Positions 1 to 5,910 of a stretch of 6,449 nt of DNA are shown piece by piece. Each line of letters starts with the position of its first letter. Position 1 is the stretch's first letter. The DNA lies in NCBI GenBank assembly GCA_900556205.1, contig USNX01000079.1:1-6449 (forward strand). Direction: 5' to 3'. The notes beneath the pieces are model-generated. The model was not told the origin of the DNA. It saw nothing but the letters and a program-made list of their open reading frames with translations, and searched no databases. Made by a program: the position numbers and the translations under genes. Source of the DNA: an uncultured Collinsella sp. GTDB lineage: Bacteria > Actinomycetota > Coriobacteriia > Coriobacteriales > Coriobacteriaceae.

Positions 1-306
1 CTCGGCACCCGGGCCAAAGCAGGGAATACCCGCCGCGCGCACGGCGTCGGCCACGCCCGCCACGAGCGGAGCCTCGGGGCCAATTACCACGAGTCCGCAT
101 CCGTGGCTCTGAGCAAACGCCGCCACGGCCGCAGGATCGCAGTCGTCGAGAACAACGTTCTCGCCGCAGCTCGCGGTGCCGCCGTTACCCGGCGCGATGT
201 AGAGCTTGCCGGCGCGCGGTGATGCTGCGAGCTTAGCTGCCATAGCATGCTCACGGCCGCCGCTGCCCAACAACAGGATGTCGATGGTTTGAGTGTCCGC
301 CTTCAA
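1..306 (-). CDS. purD: Phosphoribosylamine-glycine ligase (GAR synthetase), N-terminal part, cut by window edge
   Basis: PurD joins glycine to 5-phosphoribosylamine with ATP, the second step of de novo purine synthesis, in the cytoplasm. Only the first 102 residues are present. The N-terminal fold is clear: a beta strand followed by the glycine-rich loop GSGGREHA (about residues 14-21), then APGNGG (about 38-43), VVIGPEAPLVAG (about 73-84) and the start of the GPGAE segment that leads into the ATP-grasp part. These are hallmark PurD motifs. I chose the TTG start at 306 because a strong GAGGAGG lies 5 nt before it and the protein then begins a few residues before the first strand, as is usual; no ATG lies upstream close to this site. 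It follows purA in the same direction after a 118-nt gap that contains a large hairpin, so it may be cotranscribed with purA and controlled in that gap. The family call is confident; the C-terminal two thirds cannot be judged. Confidence 0.95.
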   Translation of the reverse strand, partial: MKADTQTIDILLLGSGGREHAMAAKLAASPRAGKLYIAPGNGGTASCGENVVLDDCDPAAVAAFAQSHGCGLVVIGPEAPLVAGVADAVRAAGIPCFGPGAE

Positions 307-311
307 GGGTG

Positions 312-318
312 CCTCCTC
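312..318 (-). promoter_or_regulatory. Ribosome binding site that fixes the TTG start of purD
   Basis: The minus strand reads GAGGAGG followed by 5 nt and then TTG at 306. This near-perfect anti-16S match is the reason for accepting a non-ATG start here. Confidence 0.8.
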
Positions 319-346
319 TATGGATTAACGGCCCGCTCCGCGCGAG

Positions 347-402
347 CCCTTTGCAAGCAAATATACCCCTCGGCCGCCCGCTTGGGCTGCAAAGGGGTAT
401 AT
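347..402 (-). promoter_or_regulatory. purA-purD intergenic hairpin with a competing pairing; possible terminator or attenuator
   Basis: Seen in sequence: 361-370 (ATATACCCCT) and 393-402 (AGGGGTATAT) form a perfect 10-bp inverted repeat, with a further GCCC/GGGC stem inside (376-379 with 384-387). In addition, 347-355 (CCCTTTGCA) and 388-396 (TGCAAAGGG) form a second perfect 9-bp inverted repeat. The two pairings share bases 393-396 and cannot form together. On the minus-strand transcript the order is shared arm, hairpin partner, alternative partner, then the purD ribosome binding site. The 3' side of the first hairpin is followed by only a weak U run (TATATTTGCTT), so it may be a poor terminator for purA, a regulated attenuator for purD, or simply an RNA 3'-end barrier. 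I do not recognise a known riboswitch class in it. Confidence 0.55.
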
Positions 403-424
403 CGCAACAACCAAATAGTCCCGA

Positions 425-1720
<1,296 letters not shown>

Positions 1721-1777
1721 TTACATTCATGGACTGTCTACGCGCCACGCCGGCACGCAGAAGCACAAAACATTCCC

Positions 1778-1806
1778 AGTATACCCGTGCAACGGGCGCC
1801 TGTCCT
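1778..1806 (-). promoter_or_regulatory. Candidate purA promoter with a palindrome in its spacer
   Basis: On the minus strand AGGACA (1806-1801, overlapping the dnaB TAG stop) and TATACT (1783-1778) are 17 bp apart, a fair -35 and a good -10 match. The spacer contains CCCGT-GCA-ACGGG (1784-1796), a perfect 5-bp inverted repeat. The predicted start would give a leader of roughly 60 nt before purA. The -35 is imperfect, so this is a candidate only. Confidence 0.5.
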
Positions 1807-3196
1807 ACTCCTCGGCATGTGCCCCATCAAGCTCATAGAACTTGGTGGATGCCGGCAGGAACATCAGGTCGACGTCGCCGATCGGGCCCGAACGGTTCTT
1901 GGCCACGACGATACGCGTAACGCCCTCGTCGGGTCGATCGTCGCGCGAGGCCTCGGCCTCGTCGGCGGAGCGGTCCAAGAACATAACAATATCGGCGTCC
2001 TGCTCGATGGAGCCCGATTCACGAAGGTCGGAAAGCTGCGGGCGCTTGCCGGTACGGGATTCGACCTGACGCGAGAGCTGCGACAGCGCGATGAGCGGGA
2101 TCTTGAGCTCCTTGGCCATGATCTTCAGACCGCGCGACATCTCCGAGACCTCGACGGTACGGCTCTCGGAGCGGCGTCCCGGCGGAGGACTCACCAGCTG
2201 CAGGTAGTCCAGGATGATGATGGCCTTCTCCTTGTTGTGGAGCATGCGGCGGCTCTTGGCGCGAATCTCGGTCACCGTGGTGCCGGGCGTATCGTCAATC
2301 AGAATATCCAGCTTGGATAAGGTCTGCGTGGCCTCGTTGATATTGGCCCACTGCTCGGGGCTAATGCGACCCATGCGGAAGTCACTGATCGAGATCATGG
2401 CATAGGCGCAAATCAGACGCTGGGCAATTTCCTTACCCGACATCTCCAGCGAGAAGAAGCCGACGGTATAACCAGCAGCGGCAGCGTTAAGTGCCAGGTT
2501 CAGGGCGAACGACGTCTTACCCACAGCAGGGCGGGCGCCGATGATGATGAGCTGACCCTCGCGGAAACCCATGAGCATGCGGTCGAGCGACGGGAAGCCG
2601 GTGGGCACGCCCGCCGCCTGACCACCGGCCTGGCACACTTCCTCGGCCTCGTTATAGGCCTCGACCATAAACTCGGTCAGTGTCTTGTAGCTCGACTTGA
2701 CCTCACGTGCCGTAACCTTGAGCAGCTTGCTCTCGGCCAGCTCCACGACCTCTTTGGTGTCGGTGGGGGCGTTATAGGCCAGCGCGTTAATCTCGTTGGT
2801 GGCGCCGATCAGCTCGCGCAGCATCGAGTCGCGACGGACGATGGCGGCATGGTGCTGCCAGTTCACGAGCGACAGGGTCTGACCCATCAACTCCAAAATG
2901 TACGCTTCGCCACCCACGGCATCGAGCTTGTTGATGCTTCGCAGGTAATCGATCAGCGAGATGGAGTCGATGGGAATGCGGCTGTTGTACATATCGACCA
3001 TCGCGGTATAGATGGTCTTATGAATGGGCCGGTAGAAGTCATCGGGCTGCAGCTCGACCTGGGCCTCTTCGACCACCTCGGGCGATAGCAGCATAGCGGC
3101 CAGTACATTGGCCTCTGCATCTTGGTTTTGGGGAAGACCCAACTTTGAGCCGCGGTCCTCGACCGTCAGCCCGATCTCCCTATCGTCATATGCCAT
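1805..3196 (-). CDS. dnaB: Replicative DNA helicase DnaB
   Basis: DnaB is the hexameric helicase that unwinds DNA at the replication fork and binds primase. The 463-residue product (numbered from the chosen start) shows the N-terminal primase-interaction domain (about 20-120, opening with PQNQDAEANVLAAML), a linker, and the RecA-like helicase domain from about 195. Visible motifs are Walker A GARPAVGKT (220-228), FFSLEM (247-252), Walker B with ILDYLQL (328-334), LSQLSRQVE (371-379), LSDLRESGSIEQDADI (387-402) and KNRSGPIG (433-440), which carries the region of the arginine finger. No intein interrupts the motifs, although DnaB is a common intein host. Three in-frame ATGs lie close together (3208, 3202, 3196); I chose 3196 because GAGGA sits 5 nt before it, and that site overlaps the earlier codons. 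A strong terminator after rplI separates it from the ribosomal operon, so it probably has its own promoter. purA follows. Confidence 0.97.
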   Translation of the reverse strand: MAYDDREIGLTVEDRGSKLGLPQNQDAEANVLAAMLLSPEVVEEAQVELQPDDFYRPIHKTIYTAMVDMYNSRIPIDSISLIDYLRSINKLDAVGGEAYILELMGQTLSLVNWQHHAAIVRRDSMLRELIGATNEINALAYNAPTDTKEVVELAESKLLKVTAREVKSSYKTLTEFMVEAYNEAEEVCQAGGQAAGVPTGFPSLDRMLMGFREGQLIIIGARPAVGKTSFALNLALNAAAAGYTVGFFSLEMSGKEIAQRLICAYAMISISDFRMGRISPEQWANINEATQTLSKLDILIDDTPGTTVTEIRAKSRRMLHNKEKAIIILDYLQLVSPPPGRRSESRTVEVSEMSRGLKIMAKELKIPLIALSQLSRQVESRTGKRPQLSDLRESGSIEQDADIVMFLDRSADEAEASRDDRPDEGVTRIVVAKNRSGPIGDVDLMFLPASTKFYELDGAHAEE

Positions 3197-3201
3197 GAGC
3201 A

Positions 3202-3206
3202 TCCTC
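3202..3206 (-). promoter_or_regulatory. Ribosome binding site deciding the dnaB start
   Basis: GAGGA on the minus strand lies 5 nt before the ATG at 3196 and overlaps the alternative ATGs at 3208 and 3202, neither of which has its own comparable site upstream. Confidence 0.65.
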
Positions 3207-3297
3207 ATTCATATCGCTTGCGAGCATCCATAGTATCAGCCACGGTCCCAAAACGCGCCGCGCGCGACCAATCATCACCGAACCAAACGGATGAACG

Positions 3298-3313
3298 GTC
3301 CTGTATATAGGAC
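3298..3313 (-). promoter_or_regulatory. Near-palindrome overlapping a TATATA box upstream of dnaB
   Basis: GTCCTGTATATAGGAC is palindromic at 14 of 16 positions. It contains TATATA (3304-3309), which could serve as a minus-strand -10 for dnaB, with a weak -35 (TGGCGA) 17 bp further upstream. It sits in the 226-nt dnaB-rplI gap, after the rplI terminator and about 100 bp before the dnaB start, where a promoter is needed. A promoter with an overlapping operator is plausible but unproven; no other good promoter was seen in this gap. Confidence 0.4.
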
Positions 3314-3348
3314 TTCGGCGCAACGTTCGCCATGACACTCACTCAGCG

Positions 3349-3390
3349 CAAAAAAAACAAAAGGGCGCCCTGGTTTCCCAGAGCGCCCTT
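3349..3390 (-). terminator. Intrinsic terminator of the rpsF-ssb-rpsR-rplI operon
   Basis: On the minus strand 3390-3378 and 3373-3361 form a 13-bp stem (AAGGGCGC core, one U-G pair) closed by a GAAA tetraloop. The tail TTG followed by a run of eight T lies at 3360-3349. It starts 33 nt after the rplI stop codon. This is a textbook Rho-independent terminator and marks dnaB as a separate unit unless there is read-through. Confidence 0.93.
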
Positions 3391-3422
3391 CTTAGAACAA
3401 GATTGTTGCGTTGCAGCAAATG

Positions 3423-3962
3423 CTACTCGGCAGCAGCCTCAGTCTCGACCTCGGCGGTCTCGGCCTCGGCGGCCTCAGCGGCCTCCTCGACCTCAGCCTC
3501 GGCAGCGAGCTCCTCGGCGGTAACGCCGACGAGAACGACAACCTCGGCCTTGATCTCGCGGTACAGCGAGATGGCAACGGTGTGGGCACCGGCAACCTTG
3601 ATGGGCTTACCGAGCTCGACGCGCTTGCGGTCGATGTCCATACCGAGCTGAGCCTTGATGGCGTCAGCGATCATAGCGGCGGTAACGGAGCCAAAGAGGA
3701 TGCCCTCGTCGCCGACCTTGACGTCAACGGTGACCGTCTTGCCCTCGAAGGCAGCCTTGGTCTCGTTGGCGGTAGCCAGACGGACGGCCTCGCGCTTGGC
3801 GATGTTGTTGCGACGCTCGTCAAGCTGCTTGAGGTTGCCCTTGGTGGCGGCAACAGCGAGCTTCTTGGGGAACAGGAAGTTCTCAGCGTAACCCTGAGCG
3901 ACCTCTACGACGTCACCCTCGCCGCCCTTGCCCTTGATCTCATCGAGAAGAATAACCTTCAT
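3423..3962 (-). CDS. rplI: 50S ribosomal protein L9 with acidic alanine-rich C-terminal tail
   Basis: L9 binds 23S rRNA near the base of the L1 stalk and reaches along the 50S surface, helping maintain reading frame. The N-terminal RNA-binding domain is recognisable from MKVILLDEIKGKGGEGDVVEVAQGYAENFLFPK (1-33), which fits the L9 signature (glycines, V-x-x-GY-x-x-NFL-P). A charged connecting helix (about 41-75) and a C-terminal domain with FGSVTAAMIADAIK (90-103) and the G-H-V-x-I-x-L-Y segment (about 125-134) follow. The family is usually about 150 residues; this protein has 179. The extra 30 or so (from about 150) are almost only Ala and Glu, with a few Val and Thr. The ATG at 3962 has AAGGGAG upstream at normal spacing, and rpsR ends 15 nt before it, so the two are cotranscribed. 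The operon terminator follows directly. Confidence 0.96.
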   Translation of the reverse strand: MKVILLDEIKGKGGEGDVVEVAQGYAENFLFPKKLAVAATKGNLKQLDERRNNIAKREAVRLATANETKAAFEGKTVTVDVKVGDEGILFGSVTAAMIADAIKAQLGMDIDRKRVELGKPIKVAGAHTVAISLYREIKAEVVVLVGVTAEELAAEAEVEEAAEAAEAETAEVETEAAAE

Positions 3963-3977
3963 GATGCGTCTCCCTTC

Positions 3978-4244
3978 TTAGCCGCGGTCGCGGTTGCCAC
4001 GAGAGGAAACCACGGGGACGGTGTACGGCAGGAGAGCCATCTCGCGGGCGCGCTTGATGGCGTTGGCGATGTCATGCTGATGCTGCGTGCAAGCGCCAGT
4101 GACGCGACGGGGCTTGATCTTGCCACGGTCGGTCATGTACTTACGGAGAAGCTGAGTGTCCTTATAGTCGATGAACTCAGTGTTCTCCTTGCAGAACTGG
4201 CAGTACTTACGACGCGGCTGACGTGCAGAAAAATCATTAGCCAT
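3978..4244 (-). CDS. rpsR: 30S ribosomal protein S18 (zinc-ligand, C+ type)
   Basis: S18 sits on the platform of the 30S subunit next to S6 and binds 16S rRNA as part of the S6-S18 pair. The 88-residue product contains the conserved core [26 protein letters not shown] (25-50) and [12 protein letters not shown] (63-74). It keeps Cys15 and Cys18 (CQFC) and Cys52 with His55 (CTQH), the four positions that mark the putative zinc-binding C+ form; many bacteria have lost these in C- forms. An in-frame ATG lies further upstream at 4295, but I chose 4244 because AAAGG precedes it at 9 nt, the protein then has normal length, and the residues before it ([17 protein letters not shown]) do not look like S18; they are encoded by the hairpin region after ssb. 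It lies between ssb and rplI. Confidence 0.95.
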   Translation of the reverse strand: MANDFSARQPRRKYCQFCKENTEFIDYKDTQLLRKYMTDRGKIKPRRVTGACTQHQHDIANAIKRAREMALLPYTVPVVSSRGNRDRG

Positions 4245-4263
4245 GTCAAAATACCTTTCATTT

Positions 4264-4289
4264 GGCAACTTCGGCGAACCGAAGCCGCC
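4264..4289 (-). promoter_or_regulatory. Stable UUCG-loop hairpin between ssb and rpsR
   Basis: The minus-strand transcript reads GGCGGCTTCGG-TTCG-CCGAAGTTGCC: an 11-bp stem including two G-U pairs, closed by a UUCG tetraloop. It lies 27 nt downstream of the ssb stop and ends 19 nt before the rpsR start. No T run follows, so it is not an intrinsic terminator. It may protect the upstream rpsF-ssb message, tune expression across the operon, or be bound by a ribosomal protein. Confidence 0.6.
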
Positions 4290-4316
4290 TCTCACTCAAA
4301 AATAGGTGAACAACCC

Positions 4317-4769
4317 TTAGAACGGGATGTCCTCATCGTAGACGTCGACCGCGGGCGGCGTGGCCACCGGTGCGGCAGGACGTGCTGCAGGCGCGGGAGC
4401 TGCGGGGGCGTAGCCGCCCTGATCGTAGCCACCCTGGCCACCACGGGAGCTCATAAACTCGATCTCATCGACGATGACCTCAAGCTTGCTCCGGCGCTGG
4501 CCGTCGCGCTCCCAAGAGCTGTAGCGCAGTTTGCCCTCGATCGCGACCTTGTTTCCCTTTGCCAGGAAACGGCTCACGGCCTCGGCGCGGGTGCCGAACA
4601 TGGTGCAGTCGACAAAGTTGGGATAGTCCTCCCACTCGCCAGTCTGCGCGTTGCGGCGACGATCGTTCACGGCGACGCCAAAGGACAGAACCTGGGTTCC
4701 GCCGGCGGTGGCGCGCAGCTCGGGATCGCGGGTGAGGTTACCGGTGATGTTCACTCGATTGATGCTCAT
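4317..4769 (-). CDS. ssb: Single-stranded DNA-binding protein
   Basis: SSB coats single-stranded DNA during replication, repair and recombination and recruits partner proteins. The 150-residue product has the OB-fold domain (about 1-110) beginning MSINRVNITGNLTRDPELR, with SFGVAVNDRRRN (29-40), the NFVDCTMFGTRAEAVSRFLAKGNKVAIEGKLRYSSWE segment (51-87) and the VDEIEF strand (100-105). A low-complexity Gly/Tyr then Ala/Pro linker (about 109-141) ends in the acidic partner-binding tip DEDIPF (145-150). Length and layout are typical. The ATG at 4769 has AGAGGA upstream at a rather long 11-nt spacing. Its place between rpsF and rpsR is the common bacterial arrangement and couples SSB to ribosomal protein output. 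Confidence 0.97.
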   Translation of the reverse strand: MSINRVNITGNLTRDPELRATAGGTQVLSFGVAVNDRRRNAQTGEWEDYPNFVDCTMFGTRAEAVSRFLAKGNKVAIEGKLRYSSWERDGQRRSKLEVIVDEIEFMSSRGGQGGYDQGGYAPAAPAPAARPAAPVATPPAVDVYDEDIPF

Positions 4770-4817
4770 AACTCACTACTTCCTCTTGGGGCACAAGCCC
4801 AGTCCAAAACGACAGTC

Positions 4818-5111
4818 TTACTCCTGGTCGTCGCGACGGACGATCATGTGGCGGACCACAGCGTCGGTGATGCGCAGGACGCGATCAAGCTCGGCGATCT
4901 GGGTAGGATCTGCGTGGAAGTTGATGAGGGTGTAGTCACCATCGGTGAGATCGTTGATCTCGTAGGCGAGCTTGCGCTTGCCCCACTCGTCAACGGAGTC
5001 GACCTTGCCAGCGCCCTCAGCGATCGTGGTATCGATACGCTTCATAACAGCGAGACGAGTCTCGGGGTCGAGCGACGGGTCAACAAAGAACAGCAGTTCA
5101 TAAGCCTTCAT
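4818..5111 (-). CDS. rpsF: 30S ribosomal protein S6
   Basis: S6 pairs with S18 on the 30S platform. The 97-residue product is full length for the family and shows MKAYELLFFVDPSLDPETR (1-19), a helix, GKVDSVDEWGKRKLAYEINDLTDGDYTLINFHADPTQIAELDRVLRITDAVVRHMIVRRDD (about 34-95), with the typical W-G-x-R/K-L-A-Y-x-I core. An ATG in frame at 5132 would add seven residues, but the start at 5111 has AGGAGG 7 nt upstream, and that site itself lies within the longer reading frame. It is the first gene of the operon, 48 nt before ssb, behind a clear promoter and a hairpin-bearing leader. Confidence 0.96.
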   Translation of the reverse strand: MKAYELLFFVDPSLDPETRLAVMKRIDTTIAEGAGKVDSVDEWGKRKLAYEINDLTDGDYTLINFHADPTQIAELDRVLRITDAVVRHMIVRRDDQE

Positions 5112-5137
5112 ATTGTCACCTCCTCTGGGCAAATGTG

Positions 5138-5166
5138 GCTTCAGGTCGTGAAGGTGCGCCTGAAGC
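5138..5166 (-). promoter_or_regulatory. Hairpin in the rpsF leader; candidate ribosomal-protein autoregulatory site
   Basis: GCTTCAGG (5166-5159 on the minus strand) pairs perfectly with CCTGAAGC (5145-5138), an 8-bp stem with a 13-nt loop (CGCACCTTCACGA) that can add two C-G pairs. It occupies most of the roughly 65-nt leader between the predicted start site and the rpsF ribosome binding site. Autoregulatory leaders bound by the S6-S18 complex are known upstream of rpsF in many bacteria. I infer the same role from position; I cannot confirm that the published consensus is met. Confidence 0.5.
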
Positions 5167-5182
5167 AGGAAAAGACTTGGTA

Positions 5183-5211
5183 ATAATATCTTTCAACCTC
5201 CTAGGCTGCAA
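5183..5211 (-). promoter_or_regulatory. Promoter of the rpsF-ssb-rpsR-rplI operon
   Basis: On the minus strand TTGCAG (5211-5206) and TATTAT (5188-5183) are separated by exactly 17 bp, a strong match to the housekeeping sigma consensus. The expected start is near 5176, giving a leader of about 65 nt. Confidence 0.75.
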
Positions 5212-5310
5212 GAATATGCAGCTACAACCTCATGACCTCCACATATGCCCATACTCGCACGACGTTTCATGCGCATTCCAACCAAATGCTGACCAAAAGC
5301 TTGACGGATC

Positions 5311-5341
5311 TGTGGACAAGATACGGTGCCGTGGGGACAAG
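5311..5341 (-). repeat. Direct repeat of a DnaA-box-like sequence, 21-bp phase
   Basis: TGTGGACAAG (5311-5320) and TGGGGACAAG (5332-5341) match at 9 of 10 positions and start 21 bp apart, two helical turns. Read on the minus strand the first is TTGTCCACA, which equals the DnaA box form preferred in some GC-rich actinobacteria; the second differs by one base. They lie 100-130 bp upstream of the rpsF promoter. Binding by DnaA or another regulator is inference. Confidence 0.4.
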
Positions 5342-5529
5342 CTGAGCCAAGTCGCAGGTCAACGGGCGCATGGTTGTGGTCGCAAAATGCATACCAGTGG
5401 TCTACAACACCACCCAAAGATTTTTATATTCATTGCCAAGTCGCTTATGAATACCCCTTTTGAACAATTGAGCTGATCAACCACGCTGGTCGAAAGCCGT
5501 TTTTTTGGTACCTCAAACCCCACCGCAAC

Positions 5530-5547
5530 GCCAAGCGCGGCCAAGCG
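5530..5547 (+). repeat. Tandem GCCAAGCG pair upstream of the tRNA promoter
   Basis: GCCAAGCG occurs at 5530-5537 and 5540-5547, an exact 10-bp phase that puts both copies on the same face of the helix, about 25 bp upstream of the -35 box. It may bind an activator or be chance. Confidence 0.4.
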
Positions 5548-5572
5548 TTTTAAAAAATGCCAACTTTTCTGT

Positions 5573-5600
5573 TTGCACTTTGCGATTCCTCGTGTATACT
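5573..5600 (+). promoter_or_regulatory. Promoter of the tRNA-Ser genes
   Basis: TTGCAC (5573-5578) and TATACT (5595-5600) are 16 bp apart, with an A/T-rich tract just upstream. The predicted start near 5607 is about 10 nt before the mature tRNA end, as expected for a stable RNA promoter. Confidence 0.75.
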
Positions 5601-5616
5601 GACTTTCGCATTTAAC

Positions 5617-5707
5617 GGAGAGTTGTCCGAGTGGCCGAAGGAGCACGATTGGAAATCGTGTAGGCGTCAAAAGCGTCTCCAGGGTTCAAATCCCTGACTC
5701 TCCGCCA
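5617..5707 (+). tRNA. tRNA-Ser (anticodon GGA)
   Basis: A 91-nt class II tRNA. The acceptor stem GGAGAGT (5617-5623) pairs with ACTCTCC (5697-5703); discriminator G (5704) and an encoded CCA (5705-5707) follow. The anticodon stem CACGA/TCGTG (5644-5648, 5656-5660) encloses a 7-nt loop with anticodon GGA (5651-5653), reading UCC and UCU. The long variable arm and the T arm CAGGG-TTCAAAT-CCCTG are clear. It has its own promoter and is followed by an intrinsic terminator. Confidence 0.97.
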
Positions 5708-5716
5708 GTTAATTCC

Positions 5717-5746
5717 AAAGCAGGCCTTCGAGCCTGCTTTGTTTTT
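5717..5746 (+). terminator. Intrinsic terminator after tRNA-Ser(GGA)
   Basis: AAAGCAGGC (5717-5725) pairs with GCCTGCTTT (5732-5740) around a 6-nt loop, followed by GTTTTT. It ends only 9 nt before the next tRNA gene. Confidence 0.9.
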
Positions 5747-5755
5747 ACCCCACGC

Positions 5756-5846
5756 GGAGGGGTGGCAGAGTGGTTGAATGCGGCGGTCTCGAAAACCGTT
5801 TGGCCTGTATAAGGTCACGAGGGTTCGAATCCCTCCTCCTCCGCCA
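5756..5846 (+). tRNA. tRNA-Ser (anticodon CGA)
   Basis: A 91-nt class II tRNA. The acceptor stem GGAGGGG (5756-5762) pairs with CTCCTCC (5836-5842, one G-U); discriminator G (5843) and encoded CCA (5844-5846) follow. The anticodon stem GCGGT/ACCGT (5783-5787, 5795-5799) holds loop CTCGAAA with anticodon CGA (5790-5792), reading UCG. The variable arm is long and the T arm is GAGGG-TTCGAAT-CCCTC. No separate promoter fits in the 9 nt between the preceding terminator and its 5' end, so it probably depends on read-through or on a promoter inside the first tRNA gene. Confidence 0.97.
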
Positions 5847-5857
5847 TTTAGATTGAG

Positions 5858-5889
5858 AAAGCTCCCGAGAATGGGAGCTTTTTTCTTTT
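5858..5889 (+). terminator. Intrinsic terminator after tRNA-Ser(CGA)
   Basis: AAAGCTCCC (5858-5866) pairs with GGGAGCTTT (5873-5881) around a 6-nt loop; the T run TTTTTT-C-TTTT follows (5879-5889). Confidence 0.9.
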
Positions 5890-5910
5890 GAGTCCCTTAC
5901 AAGCAAATAC

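Larger units (their letters stand above)
5212..5572. other. Gene-free intergenic region between divergent rpsF operon and tRNA-Ser genes
   Basis: I see no convincing gene on either strand. The open frames that cross it have no good ribosome binding site, no recognisable motif, and run into the rpsF control region or the tRNA genes. The region is more AT-rich than the coding parts. It holds the DnaA-box-like pair at 5311-5340, an AT-rich stretch near 5420-5432, the GCCAAGCG tandem pair at 5530-5547, and an A/T tract (5548-5558) that could act as an UP element for the tRNA promoter. Confidence 0.7.

Noticed and set aside
1805..3196. Intein inside dnaB
   Set aside because: Walker A, Walker B and later motifs are contiguous and the protein is of normal length.
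3411..5183. Very long plus-strand open frame (590 codons) opposite rplI, rpsR, ssb and rpsF
   Set aside because: It is the antisense shadow of four certain genes in a GC-rich sequence. Its translation is rich in Gly, Leu, Val and Asp with no family motif, it crosses the operon terminator side and leader, and it has no credible ribosome binding site.
5135..5476. Plus-strand open frame of 113 codons over the rpsF leader and upstream region
   Set aside because: It starts inside the rpsF leader, has no Shine-Dalgarno and reads through the rpsF promoter and the DnaA-like repeats; the residues show no family resemblance.
5212..5572. Origin of replication
   Set aside because: Only two DnaA-box-like sites and no clear AT-rich unwinding cluster or dnaA/dnaN genes; insufficient for an oriC call.
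5359..5818. Minus-strand open frames of 103 and 68 codons
   Set aside because: They run antisense through the tRNA-Ser genes; the translated tRNA complement (such as the VRDLNPGDAFDA-like string) is a well-known spurious annotation.
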